NCBI GenBank assembly: GCA_024336345.1
Contig: JANFOG010000002.1
Span: forward strand, 434,001-498,000
Source: Mariannaea sp. PMI_226
Taxonomy: Eukaryota; Ascomycota; Sordariomycetes; Hypocreales; Nectriaceae
Direction: 5' to 3'
Length of the DNA: 64,000 bases
Below are positions 46,401-58,852 of this stretch, one piece after another. The notes below the pieces were generated by a model that saw only the letters and a list, made by a program, of their open reading frames with translations, was not told the origin of the DNA and did not search any database. Within the stretch, counting starts at the first letter, position 1. Every line of letters starts with the position of its first letter. The translations under genes were made by a program, and so were the position numbers.

Positions 46401-49400
46401 GAGGGGTCAGCCTCCAATACTCAGAGAGACATACTACGATCACGTCCACCTGTCTTTATCACGCCTTCTGCGTGATGGTGAACTGTCTGGTATCAAATCA
46501 TCTGATGTCCCCTTACAGAAAGCATCGGCAAGAACACGTCACTTGGCTTGGAACCCCTCCTCGGTGCACACACTGTTCCTCCTTTGAGGCACCCAACCAA
46601 AAGGATGTTTCTCTACACTGATACCCACAAGACCGATATAAACTTGGGGGATAGAGCAAAACCAAGAGGGAATATCTTTTGGTTCTCGCTCAGTTAGTAT
46701 TGCCCGATGTATTGGAGTCCATGCAGGTTGTGTCGACTACTATGGTGCTTGTGATCAATAAATCCACCGGGTACAGCCAATCGGGGATGGTGCTCTACAG
46801 CAGTTCGCACATGGCTTGACTCTAAAGCACTTTAGCTCACATTGTGATGGATCAACAATGGACTTGGGCATTTTGGTTGACTTCCAAACCAAAATCCTCG
46901 AACTTTTGTTATCCTTCTGCTGATCGTTGTGCCTCTGTTGGATTGCAGCAACAATGTCTTGGGTGAATTTAGGAAATCGAGCAACCGATCTTCAACAAAT
47001 TATTAGGCGCGCAAAGTAGTCCAGTCTACAGATGAGAAGTGTGCCTATTGTACCTACTCTATAGGATGAGCCAGCTTCTAAGATGTAGGGGAGGTGGAGT
47101 GCCTCATTGGGCAAGGATTTATTTCAACCATCAGTCGTGTAATTTGTACTTTGTAGTTAGGCCCTTTTAGGGCTGTACTCAAATATTAGGCTACCCGCTA
47201 GCAAAAGCCAAGGTCCATGGCTTTACAACACAAGATCATTTCTGAAGTACCTAATCTGTAATTATTCTGTTGTTTTCTTCTTCTCATCAGTCGTTCCACT
47301 CCATAGTACCATTGAATAAACCGGTCATCGTGCATATACAGGATTAGCACGGAATGAATGAGTTGGCGACCACACCTGGTCCATTCTGAGACTGGCGTCA
47401 AATTACAAAGTGGAGTACTTGCTGCGATGCACCAGCCCTTGGGACTTGAGATGGAGTTGGAGCTGAGCTGGGATGGGATGTAGCTGGACCGGGAGGGACT
47501 GCAGCATGTCACAAGAGGCGACAACCTGCAGTGTTCATGGTGATGTGAAGATGGAATAGTGCGAAGCATGTGTTGTACCTATTTAGGATCAAGGATGAGA
47601 CATATAAGGTGCAGCATAAGTGGGCTGAGCTCGGAAATTCAGGAGGGGACAAAAGAGTCAGACTCATCAGGTCGATACGATAAGCCCTGTTGCATGCACT
47701 TGACGTTGAGAGGCTTGAATGATTGAGACATCTCGGGTGGATCCCGTGATTCGGGACTTTGGTTTGTTGTAATTATTTCTATAGTCTGTAGGGCTGAATA
47801 AAAAAAGAAGAACGAAAAATATTCCCATGTAGTATTTGATCGCTTCGTATAGTGGAGTGTGTCAGATCAATCATCGCGGACTTGGCTGGTTCCGTGCAGA
47901 AGTGTTTTTCTGGGGGCTGAGAAGGCCACAGAGGGGCTGTGCTCAGCGCGATGTTCATCCACCATGGAGAGAGTGAAAGACACACGATTGGTGCGATGGC
48001 CGGTGAAAAGTGCCGAAAGCGAAAAATAGAAAATGAACATGACACAGAGAGAGATGCAGATTACAAAAGGGACGGGTGAGCGTGGTGGCGCCTTTGGAGG
48101 CGCATGCATCAGCTTGGCCCCAAAGCGACTTTGCACTTAACTCGTCGAGGTATGTAATACGTAACTTACGTTGTATACCGTTGTTTTGGGGATGTAAGTG
48201 AAGCTGAGCCGCTAAAAGTTGCATTTAATTCTCGGACAAGGATACTCTGTATGCCATAAGCACCTCTTCTTCCCCTTGAGAAACTGGTCTTTTGCTTCAT
48301 CAAAACGCGACTGTAGGGCTTTTGATGCCTATAGCTCTAAGCTCAATGTGGATGCATTTTTCGACAACTCTGTGCCCAGCCCTACCAAAGTGGCCTCTTG
48401 GCCATTGAGCGTGGATCTAGGCTGCTCTTTTTAAAGTGGAGGTCGTGTGCTCTCTCGTATACTGGCCTGTACCTGTTTTCAGCTCGGAGACATTTAGCAA
48501 ATTGAGTTTCTAATTTTTTATTAATATCACTAAAATTGTAATTTGCTTTATAAGTAATCACACCGATCTATGTACAGTACTCTGTAACGACATCATTATG
48601 CTGAACAGCACAATCCTATTTTTCGGTTTGCTGACAACGCGCCAGGACAAGACCACTTGACTTGGCTTCACTTACATGCCAGGTCCCTCCCAATATGAGA
48701 ATGGTTGTGAATCTCCTTGAATGTAGCGAACCCGTTCGTCGGCGAACTTCAATCCACCACGATCCACCACGCAATTATGTTGCACAGAAGGAACGTTTCG
48801 TATGACCGAATAGTATATCACCTACTCCCGATTTTTCAGAATAGAGTCGACGTGAGAAGGCTGAAAGACAGCAGCCTTCTATTTCCATGAACATCTCAAC
48901 AATGCAATTAATTAGCAGCCGTTATACCTAGCATAGGCACCTACTGTCTTATGTGTACATAGTACCGGTGACATTCAATGCACGAAGTACCTGGCCCTAA
49001 CCGTAGAGGGTACGAGGTACCTTAGCTGCTAGTAGGTAGGGATTTACATCCGACCAGGGGCCATTGCAAGCTATCGCGAAGCTTGGCCACGAGTTTAAAT
49101 TTTCTCATTTCGCTGCTCTCCCAATCCTTGACAAAAGCTATCATGAGACTGTCATGATGCTGTACTCTGCAACCTGTGCTTCTCCAAGTTTCTGGTTTTT
49201 TTCTTTCTTTTTTTTCTTTCTTCTTCTTTCGGAAGTGCTCCATTTCTGACTATGCCTCGCTGACTCGCTCCGTGCCGTCTTTCTGCGCAGGAAAACCGAG
49301 GTTAGCCCAACCAGTACGCAAAGCGCCAGAAGTAACGCTTCAGAATTTTGTTGTTATGTATCCGTTTATGGAAGTCTGCTTGGGGGCGGTGCATTGAGAG

Positions 49401-51564
49401 GTGGATTGAATTGCAGGGGCGCTGGTGGATCCATCGTTCCGCACACATCTCATGGTGTCCACGCCCTTTCGTCCCAGTCCTCGATTCATTAGCGCTTGCG
49501 GGGCTTGTCATCTCATAGCAGCTCTTGTTATGAGTTACTCAATACCGGAGCATGGGTGGTCGGAAACAAGAGACACGTCAGAAATAGGAAGCATGGGCGG
49601 TGGCTAACGGAAACTTTCCCCCATCCTATTCGTCGTTAACTAGGGGGTAATTGGAAGGACATGGAGTTGGGAGCCTTCACTTACCTGGCCCCTTTCATGC
49701 TCGTGACGAATGTTTCTCTTGAGACTGAGACATACCATTCCTGGCGTAATTTATTATACAACGTTCCCGTGATTGTGCGAACGGCTCTCAAGCCATTTTG
49801 CCACACCCGTGGAACATGGCTGTTCACCATGTCTCGCCTTCAAAACGTGGGGATAGTGGCCGGGCACGCCCTGAGTCAAACAACGAGTCTCACCATCAGA
49901 CCACCAGTTCATCAAGCAGCCAACCGGTGACTTTTTCTCACAAGTGGCGCATGTAAGCAGCAGGCACGACAGCCACCGCCGGGTACCCTGATATTTGTAA
50001 ATTTGGCATTGGTGGAAGTGATAAGCATAGATGCGTGGACTTGATGCGAATTATTATTCTGATGTGAAGGCGTTGAAGGCGGCCGAAATAGAGGCGACCA
50101 GGTGGAGATGCTTACCATGTACCCATGCACTAGCCAACAAGCCGGGTAGGCAAGCCACGGCGCTGAAAATCCCTGACAACGCTGTGTTTCAAGTTTGTTC
50201 AGTGGGAAAGACTTTTGTGATGGGGCCATCTGCTGTAAGTAGAGTACCTTGGGTAAGGTACGAAAGTTAAGAGACTTGGCTGCCCTACCTCTATACGTCG
50301 ATAAAGGTGAAGTTGGTACGATACAAAGGTAACTTGCCGTTCAATTAAGGTAGATGAACTAATGGTAAAGATCGATATGTCTGGCGGCTTCAAAGGAGGA
50401 ACATTATGGGGCGAGACGACAGACCGTCATCGTATGTTGAGAATTTGACCCCTTTCCCTCCATATTCGATACAGATCGATGGAATATAGATGATGGCATA
50501 TAGATACAATATAGCTTATTGGGATGGAGGCTCTTGACGTTGACATAGTTATCTAGTTACTTTGACAGGTTTCTTGATTATGTGAGAACCTGTAGGTAGT
50601 CTGGGATCCTAGACACAAATCCAATCTCCAAGATCGTCGCTTGTAAAATAGTGTCTCCAAAACCAAAGTCCCAAAAACGCATGCATGCACTGATGAAATG
50701 AACTGTGACAGTCACCTCAAGCGCCGCCTTGGCAGGACTCAGGCCAACGCCACGGTTCAGTCTCTCCTAAGCAGGCGAGCCCAGTTACTGAGTCGAGTTG
50801 GGTTAACTACTCAGGGGGATGATGCGAGATCCGTACGGGCGGGCGACAAAGGCCAATCATGGTGGCCTAATGACTGTCCTTGTAACAGCCCCAACACGCG
50901 CCTGGGCCTACCTGGTACCTAGGCAACCTTCAGGTGCATTGGGGATATGCGCTCCTACGGAGTACAGAACGATGCCCAACAGGCCAAGAGTAGAGACGTG
51001 ACATTTTGCTTTCTGCTTCTTATTTCTTCAGTGGCATAGGTAAATTGGGGGCTCAGCGATGGAGGCCTGAATACTATCCCTCGGGCTGTCCGGAGAAAAG
51101 TACCTGCCACGGAAGGTAGGTAAGGTAGATTCTACTATGCACTGACAGTGCTTTTGCGGTGACTAATAAGATGTCAGGTCCCGTAATTAACTAGTTACTA
51201 CCTGGACAGAAGCAGAAGGGAACTTGGGAGAAAGGCCCAGGTCCCGGGCGTGTGTGAGGCGAGCGGCAGTGAGACACCAAGCTCCACAAGGCGCCACCAG
51301 CTGTGTGGCGGCAGGGGGCCCTCCGCCATCCCGAGGTCGGGTTTTCCCCTTAGTTTCCTTCTGAACTGCAACGGTGCAGGGGCGGCAGCACGGGTGGTGT
51401 CGAGACTTTGCGACCCTGGGCGTGTTTAGGTACCTAACCGTTTTTCTTTTTCATTTAGGTAAGGTACCTCTAGTTATTTTTATTTGTTTGAGCATGTCAG
51501 ATTCTCCACAAAGCTTCTTTCGTCAAACTGCGCCTGCACGTTCTCTCTTTCTTTTGCACTGTCA

Positions 51565-51588
51565 CCCTTTTGCCCTTTTGCCCTTTTG
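51565..51588 (+). repeat. Three tandem CCCTTTTG units in 5' leader
   Basis: The 8-bp unit occurs three times head to tail inside the CT-rich stretch about 300 bp upstream of the bestrophin gene ATG. Confidence 0.85.
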
Positions 51589-51882
51589 CTCTTTCGTTCT
51601 TTTCTTGCAAGGCGACAAAGCGGATTGGCTGCTTTCTTTCTGGTTCCACTCGTTACTTCCTCTTTCTTCTCATCCTTGTTGGTCTCCGAAAGACTATATA
51701 TTACTTTCCGTCGCTTCCCCCACAATCTTTCTTGTCTTCGTTACTCTCCTATCCAACCCAACCCTCTTCCGTACCTCTCTTTCGTTCTCATCACCCTGCT
51801 GGCAGGATCCTGTGCTGAAAGGTTCCTGGAAGACCAGCCTCTCCTCGACTGACGTACAAGCTCTCGACCATTCACCTCCAAA

Positions 51883-53505
51883 ATGGCTGACGCCAGGTCT
51901 GCGGGCTCGAATTCCACCGCGATCGAGACGCTTGTGACTCGTCCTACCATGGACGGTACCGACAATGCTTCTCCCAAGCAGCCCAACGAGAAGCAGGACC
52001 CGAAGCGTCTGGTTACCCTCGACATTCCAAACCTTACCCAATCTCAGTCTATTCCTTCTCCCACTGTTGAGATTGACAGGTCCATGTTCCGTCGCACAAA
52101 CACCGTCGATATGGAGGACTATTTCACCGGCCCTCGTGATATAGCCAAGCACTCAAAATGGCCTCTTATCATGCAGATGCACGGCAGTATCATTCCCAAG
52201 CTGCTTCTTCCCGTGCTCATGGTCGGAGCGTGGGCTACTCTCATCACCGCCCTCCACCAGAAGGTCCATCATATCGCTGTCGACTCAGTCCTGCTCACAA
52301 TTTTGGGTTTCGTCGTCGGTTTGTCTCTGTCTTTCCGCTCTTCCACCGCTTACGAACGTTATGCCGAGGGTCGTCGACAGTGGGGTGCCCTCACTTTGGC
52401 CACCCAGGCTCTTGGCCGTGTCTTCTGGCTTCATACCAAGAAGGACCCTAACCCTGACCGCGACTCTCGTGAAGTTATCATTGAGAAGCTCAGCGCCATG
52501 AACCTTTTGAGCGCTTTCGCTCTCGCTCTCAAGCATAAGCTTCGCTTCGAGCCTTATTCCAACTACCCGGACATCGAGCACCTCATTGGTCACCTCCACA
52601 CCTTTGCCAAGAATGCGGTCGATTCCAAACCTGATGTTCCCCTCAGTCGCCGCAAGAACTTCTTCAAGGAAGTCGGCGAGTATCTCGGTGTCTCCTTCGC
52701 TACTAGCAACCCTCGAAAAGTTCTTAAGCGCTCCGATCAGCCTCTTGGCAACCTTCCTCTCGAGATTCTGAGCTATATTGCTGTTGTGCTTGACAAATTT
52801 GTTGCCAACCAACAGCTCAATGTCCCAATGCACCTGACTCTCGCCTACAACAACCTGAACATTATGAACGATGTTATGGTTGGCTGCGATCGAGTTCTCA
52901 ACACCCCTCTCCCCATTGCCTACACCATCGCCATCAGTCAGATCACCTTCGTCTACGTCATTCTTCTCCCCTTCCAGCTTGTAGGTAAGCTCGAGTGGCT
53001 TGCCATTCCCGCTACCATTGCTGCTGCCTACATCATCTTCGGTCTGCTTTTCGTTGGTCAGGAGATTGAGAACCCCTTTGGATTCGATGTCAATGATCTG
53101 CCCTTGGACACTTTCTGTGACCAGATCGCCCATGACCTGGATATCATTGCCTCCTTTGACAAGCTTGATGCCAATTCATTCCTCTACAGCAAGAAGAACA
53201 TGCCTCTCTACCCAGTTAGCTCTGTGCCCGTTTCCGAATGGATGAAGCGCAGCGACGAAGCCCTAGCTAAGGCTATCAAAGACAAGCCAAAGACCATGTT
53301 CAGCTGGCGCAAGCAAGCCATCCAGAAGCAGGAAGCTGCTGAGGCCGCGAAGCGTCATGTTTCTGTTAGACACAAGCCTACGCCTCCTGCTCAACCTCGC
53401 AAGCCGCTCCCTGTTCAGGAAGACGACGAGTCCCAGGATTATATCCCCCAGCCGTCTCACCCTGTCAAGTTTACTCACGGTACGCCTGGTGACCACAATG
53501 TCTAA
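51883..53505 (+). CDS. Bestrophin-type anion channel (UPF0187)
   Basis: One uninterrupted exon encodes 540 aa. The family (bestrophin, RFP-TM) forms pentameric chloride/bicarbonate channels. Residues 1-90 are a polar tail. Hydrophobic segments follow at about 101-124, 134-151 and, in the second half, about 345-370 and 376-395. The signature after the second helix, LSFRSSTAYERYAEGRRQWG (about 149-168), corresponds to the bestrophin FR-x-x-x-AY-x-R-(W/Y)…GR block. The second signature, GQEIENPFGFDVNDLPLD, lies after the last helix and corresponds to the Glu/Asp-rich calcium or gating region. The C-terminal 100 residues are basic and Pro-rich. It is one of the few genes here without an intron. 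The membrane (plasma, vacuole or other) cannot be told from sequence. Confidence 0.94.
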   Translation: MADARSAGSNSTAIETLVTRPTMDGTDNASPKQPNEKQDPKRLVTLDIPNLTQSQSIPSPTVEIDRSMFRRTNTVDMEDYFTGPRDIAKHSKWPLIMQMHGSIIPKLLLPVLMVGAWATLITALHQKVHHIAVDSVLLTILGFVVGLSLSFRSSTAYERYAEGRRQWGALTLATQALGRVFWLHTKKDPNPDRDSREVIIEKLSAMNLLSAFALALKHKLRFEPYSNYPDIEHLIGHLHTFAKNAVDSKPDVPLSRRKNFFKEVGEYLGVSFATSNPRKVLKRSDQPLGNLPLEILSYIAVVLDKFVANQQLNVPMHLTLAYNNLNIMNDVMVGCDRVLNTPLPIAYTIAISQITFVYVILLPFQLVGKLEWLAIPATIAAAYIIFGLLFVGQEIENPFGFDVNDLPLDTFCDQIAHDLDIIASFDKLDANSFLYSKKNMPLYPVSSVPVSEWMKRSDEALAKAIKDKPKTMFSWRKQAIQKQEAAEAAKRHVSVRHKPTPPAQPRKPLPVQEDDESQDYIPQPSHPVKFTHGTPGDHNV

Positions 53506-56500
53506 GCTGTTGTAGCAGCAACTATTTCGGGGACAGGAGCATTCTCAATTTATTTCCCCCTTCATTATCCTCAAATGAATGAGGCTTGTTAAAAAACTAA
53601 AATGGCGTATCAAAATTGGCAACTATCACCTCTACGTTTACATGCTGTCTATTTAATTCTCGCGTGCAATATATTTTTTTGTTGGAAGCATACAAGTCGT
53701 ATCAATGGCGAGGTGAATAATTGGGGCCTTGAGCATGTTTCATTGATCGAGGTCGACGATCGTGTGGATTTTTGTTAGCTTGGACTGTTACAATACAAAT
53801 ACATTTATGACGGCATTTTTTTGGTTCCAAATTCGTGATGGGTGTTTTATGAAGGGATAAGGCGTAAAAGAGCCCGAACTATCCAGTCCTGACTTAACTT
53901 AATCACTTGCTTTTGTATCCCGAATGGGGACACAAGTCATCTGTTGTGTATGTATACACAACTGGTTTACAGCAGTCTGTCGAGAGTTCCAAGAGTTATA
54001 GGAATATACTATACCTTGATTGAGGACTTGAACAACCAGACACGCATGAGAATAGTACCATGTATTATTCGTATAGTTACAATTCGCATTCAGACCCAAC
54101 GGAGCGGACTAGTACACGACAAAACGACTGTTGAGTATCTATGACTTTGAATCACAAGTTTGATTGATGACTGAAAGCTGACGTGACGAATGCAAGGATC
54201 AGATAGGTAAAGAGGTTCGGTGGAAGAAAGAGTTTAGGAAGCTGTTTCAGATAGGGCAATTGAATGATATCTTGGTGCTGTTTCTGAGGAGATTTGTTCC
54301 TATAACTGATCTTATTACACAAAGCCTTTCAGCGTGGCGATGTTCAGGCAGTAACTTCACAACGTGACTCGTTTGTCCGACCTTGATTTCGAGACATATT
54401 TCATGGATGCAGTTCTGTACGCCGATGCGACGGGCACGTGCAGTATGTTCCTAAATCAACACACCGTCTTGCAGACATCCCATCGGCTAGGCCAAGACGT
54501 GGGTTATCGCTTCCAGTTGCCATCTGCAAAGTGAGGTGCGCAATGTGAGACCCTATGTAATGCGTCACATGCAGCCGGGATGTATTGTTGGCTACTTTAC
54601 ACACTTGGGGTGAATCTACAACTGGAAACCTCGTCAAAATTTTGTCTATTCAATGGTATCCGATGCACATCAGTGATCATAAGTCAGTACCTGTTTTAAC
54701 TGTTGCAATGGTATCTTGTCAGTCAGTAGCTTTCTTGCAAGGACATACAACACCTGGTCATCACATTTTCATCTCATTTTGCTGGCCTGCCATCGCTTAT
54801 CCCGGACCAACTGAGAGTCCTAGAGTTCGAATCTGAATCAAGTAGATGCTCACGCTCCCCCCCGGCCCCCGTAGTGTTGAAAATATAACTAAAATGAGCC
54901 ACTGTGGAGATAATGGTTTATTGGCTAGATGAAATTGAGATTCGAACCAATCCCAGCTTTAAGATGGAGGAGCTGCTGGTCTGCTATCTCGATTCGCTTG
55001 GAGTATCAACTACTCATTTGCATACCTTTCAATCTTCCTCTTCAAAGTATTCTTTGACTTCAAGGTATTGATAGCATGCAAGAACTCCCTATATAAGTAC
55101 TATTCATCATGGTGCATATGGACGATGTTGTTTCGGTCTCTGACTGCGGCGGGGGTTGACAGTACGGCTTGGGTGAGGCCTGGGCAAGTTTCATTTCGTC
55201 TTCCAGGGGCTTACAGCGAAGCTTCGAGCCTGATGAAGTAGCGGGATGTTACACTCGTATGCTGTCAACTACTTCTAACGTCTATTGAATTAGTACATAA
55301 ACATCGTATCGGGTAGAGCCCCTCGCTAAGGCCCATGAGAGCGTTGGGAAGGGAATGGGGTTTAACCACTCAATGCGTTTTTTTACAATTTTATGATCAG
55401 GGTCGCGCAAGAAAATTGGCATTTAGGATGCTAGAACTCTTCGAGTCCAAATTAGGCCATGGGTGTTAAGTTGGTGCTTGGCCCTTGGGGGTTAACATAT
55501 TGCCAATCTATCCTCAGTTTATAGGCCGCTATGTTGTTCCCTCTGGCACTCCAATAGTCGAATCTTTTCTGGTGAGTATCATTACCATTCGATCTTAAGT
55601 CTGGCGCGCTCTAGAGCCGGCATTTCTTGAGGTACTCATGTCAGAAATACTCCCAGCCGCAGCTATCTAACTTTTGCGAAGTGTTCTACATTTCCTTAGC
55701 CCCTGATCTGCGGCAGAATACCGCGCTCTGCTTAGAGGACAACTGAGTCAACGGGTCCTTAGACAGAAACGTATCACCTGTTCTAATGAATACGACTGTG
55801 AAACTACCCAAGCTCGGAACTAGTCATCCGCTCGAGAACGTTGCTGTCACTGATGGGCATGTACAAGAGTGTTTACCTCGCTTCAAGGGGCGAAGCTAAG
55901 CTGGGATACGAGTGAGTTTCCAATATTGGGTAGCATATATATGCGGATAGAATGCGACTTTTTGAAAATGTAATGGTGGCTGCCGTACATATTAAGATGT
56001 GTAAGGTTGCTTGGTCCCAGAGAATGTGTATTTGTATAATAAATTTATTAGTCTGGAGGACATCAAAACGCTTAGTTCCTAGAACGATACATTTTGCTTG
56101 TAAGCTGTACAAGAATTCGCAAGATGTAATGGATCAGTAGTAATAAAGAATACCATACAACTATTACTGGGCCTGAGTTTCTACCCATTCGATACTTTCT
56201 ATAGATTTCAGTCCATTACGAAAGCCTTCGGAATGGAATTATTCGTTCATTAGCAGCGAAGCCTATCATGACTTCTTGATGGCGGGGTAATTTTTCTTAT
56301 ACAAAAAATACGTACCGGCATAGTAGAAGGAGGGGCAACACGTAGGGTAAAACGGATCTCGGAGAAACGCGGCCCCGCCACTGCCCCGCGCTAAATGATG
56401 GCTTTGGCGTTCAGCAGGTGCGAACAAGGTGCTCTGAAGGGCAAGAATTGCAAGTGGAAAGAGCCCCAAGAGCCCTTCTGCCCACTTTGAGTCACACACC

Positions 56501-56530
56501 TCTGACTCCCACTTTCGTACGCTGGCGCAG
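53506..56530. other. Gene-free intergenic region (3.0 kb)
   Basis: Holds the 3' flank of the bestrophin gene and the ArgRS promoter. Around 53620-53830 it is AT-rich. Two isolated B-box-like sequences (54823-54834 on +, and 54939-54948 on -) are not part of a foldable tRNA. No gene seen. Confidence 0.55.
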
Positions 56531-58852
56531 ATGCTCTCGCGCCGCCTCATTTATTTGTCTAGCTCCCCTTCTCCTCTCCTCTCTCGTTCTGTTACAACTT
56601 CATTTCCCCCATTTGGACTTCTGTCAAGGTGCTTGACTGCTCAGCAACAACACCAACATTGTCAAACCTATCAACAGAGAACCTCCCTTGCTTGGAATCC
56701 CCTCCGCGACTGCGGCTCGAGACGTTACCTTCAACACCAACGATACTCCTACTCCACCCAAAAAAACATGGCTTCAGTCGATGCCAATGCGCTGGCCACC
56801 CAGCTCGAGGCCCTTGGTCTTGACAAGGTCGAAAAGTACAACAACTGCTTCCCCGAAACGAACCCCGTCGACATCTATCGCTCGCACATCACTGGCTTGA
56901 TGCATGAGATCACTGGTGTTGATACCTCCATCATCTATCCCGCTGTCCAATGGACTCAGTCGCTTGACAAGGGCGACGCCATTCTCGCAGTGCCTGCTCT
57001 CCGAGTCAAAGGCAAGAAGCCCAATGAGCTCAGCGAAGAATGGGTTTCCAAGGTCAGACTTGAACAGACATCATTCCATTCTCCTCGGCCACGAAGCTGA
57101 CACTGCAAGTAGTTCCCCGAGTCACCTTTAGTCGAGAAGCCCATTGCCGCCGGTCCCTTCATTTCCTTCTTCTTCAAGCCCGGTGTCCTTACCAAGTTCC
57201 TCATCCCTAACATTCGATCCCACGGCGAGAACTTCGGAAAGAACCCCAACAATGGCCTCAAGGATCCCAAAGACCCCAATTCTGGAAAGAAGAAAATGAT
57301 TGTCGAATTCTCTTCTCCTAACATTGCAAAGCCATTCCATGCCGGTCATCTCCGAAGCACTATTATTGGAGGTTTCCTTTCTAAGCTGTATGAGGCGGCT
57401 GGTTGGGATGTCACCCGAATCAACTACCTTGGCGATTGGGGAAAGCAATACGGTTTGCTTGCGTTGGCCTGGGAGAAATGGGGTGAGGAGGAGGCTCTCC
57501 AAGCCGACCCTATCAACCACATGTTTAACCTTTACGTCCGCATCAACCAGGATATGGCTGTCGAGAAGGAGGAGATTGATACCAAGAAGGCCGCCGGCGA
57601 GGATGTGACCGAGCTCCTGGCAAACTGCCTTGATGAACAGGCCCGAAAATATTTCCGACGCATGACAGACGGTGACGAGACGGCGGTAGCCCTCTGGAAG
57701 CGATTCCGAGACCTCAGCATTGTCCGATACAAGCAGACTTACAGCCGACTCAACATTGAGTATGACGTTTATTCTGGTGAGAGCCAGGTTCCCGAGAGTG
57801 ACATGGAGATCTCTGCCAAGGTCCTTGCCGACAAGGGTGTCTCAGAGGATTCCAACGGTGCTGTCCTGATCGATTTCTCTAAGCATGTCGCTGGCAAGCC
57901 TGGAAAGTCTCTGGAGAAGGCAGTTATCCGCAAGCGAGACGGCACTGCCCTTTACCTGACCCGAGATATCAGTGAGCTCCTGAACCGACACAAGAAGTAC
58001 AACTTCGATCAGATGATCTATGTTGTGGCTTCAGCTCAGGATCTGCATCTGAAGCAGCTCTTCAAGACCGTTGAGCTCATGGGCCACGGAGATGTTGCTA
58101 AGAAGTGCCAGCACATCAACTTTGGTCTCGTTCTTGGAATGAGCACCCGAAAGGGCACAGTTAAGTTCCTTGATGACATTCTCCGAGATGTTGCCGAGAC
58201 GATGCACGAAGTCATGAAGAAGAACGAGACCAAGTACTCCCAGATTGAGAACCCAGAAGCCGTTGCCGACATCCTCGGTATCAGCAGTGTCATGGTTCAG
58301 GATATGTCTGGAAAGCGGTATGTACCACAATTTGGCTGAAATGAAAAATAAATGATGGCTTGGTTTACTGATCAGCACAGAATCAACAACTACAAGTTCA
58401 ACATGGAGACCATGACCTCATTTGAGGGCGATACTGGTCCTTACCTTCAGTATGCCCACGCTCGACTCTGCTCCATTGGCCGAAAGGCTGGTCTTAGCGA
58501 GGAGGAGCTGGCGAGCGCTGATCTCAGCCTCTTGACTGAGAAGCATGCTACTGACCTGGTTCGACTCCTCTCCCAGTGGCCTGATGTTGTCCAGAACACA
58601 CTCAAGACTCTTGAGCCCACTACTATCTTGACCTACCTATTCAAGATGACACATGCTGTCAGCTCCAGCTACGACCATCTCCGAATTGTTGGTAGTGAGA
58701 AGGAGCTTCAGAAGGCCCGTATGGCTCTGTATGATGCTGCTCGAACTGTTTTGAGCAACGGTATGAAATTGCTGGGCTTGTCCCCAGTGGAACGGTAAGT
58801 GAACACCTAGCTGATGTTAGGCGAAGAAGTGCTAACAAGAAATAGAATGTAA
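56531..58852 (+). CDS. Arginyl-tRNA synthetase, likely cytosolic and mitochondrial forms
   Basis: The exons are 56531-57052, 57113-58317, 58381-58794 and 58846-58852, giving 715 aa. The last coding segment is only 7 nt and supplies the final Arg-Met and stop, matching the usual VERM end of ArgRS. It is a class I synthetase that charges tRNA-Arg. The HIGH-type block is PFHAGHLRS (about 248-256), followed by NYLGDWGKQYG. The KMSKS site is the divergent MSTRKG (about 517-522), normal for this family. TGPYLQYAHAR and the C-terminal anticodon-binding helices follow. The ATG at 56531 adds 79 residues rich in Arg, Ser and Gln with almost no acids, like a mitochondrial presequence. A second in-frame ATG at 56768 gives the usual cytosolic start (MASVDANALA). 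One gene may thus serve both compartments. Confidence 0.95.

Larger units (their letters stand above)
42306..51882. other. 9.6-kb gene-free tract
   Basis: No reading frame above about 135 codons (leaving aside a CT-rich 187-codon frame in the bestrophin leader) and none protein-like on either strand. It contains an 18-nt T run (43440-43457), TACGGAGT-type motifs (43342, 46228 partial, 50956) and clusters of TACCTA/TAGGTA (around 48930-49030, 51115-51128, 51427-51470). The last 450 bases are pyrimidine-rich and are probably the bestrophin gene promoter and leader. I see no transposase, reverse transcriptase or terminal repeats. Confidence 0.55.

Noticed and set aside
51374..51937. A 187-codon + frame ahead of the bestrophin gene
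   Set aside because: It is the translation of a CT-rich leader (Phe/Leu/Ser) and overlaps the real start in another frame.
52285..53133. A 282-codon open frame antisense to the bestrophin gene
   Set aside because: It exists because the sense gene avoids certain codons, and its product has no protein-like character.
54823..54948. Two B-box-like sequences, GAGTTCGAATCT on + and GGTTCGAATC on -
   Set aside because: Neither has matching acceptor and anticodon stems. They are isolated matches.
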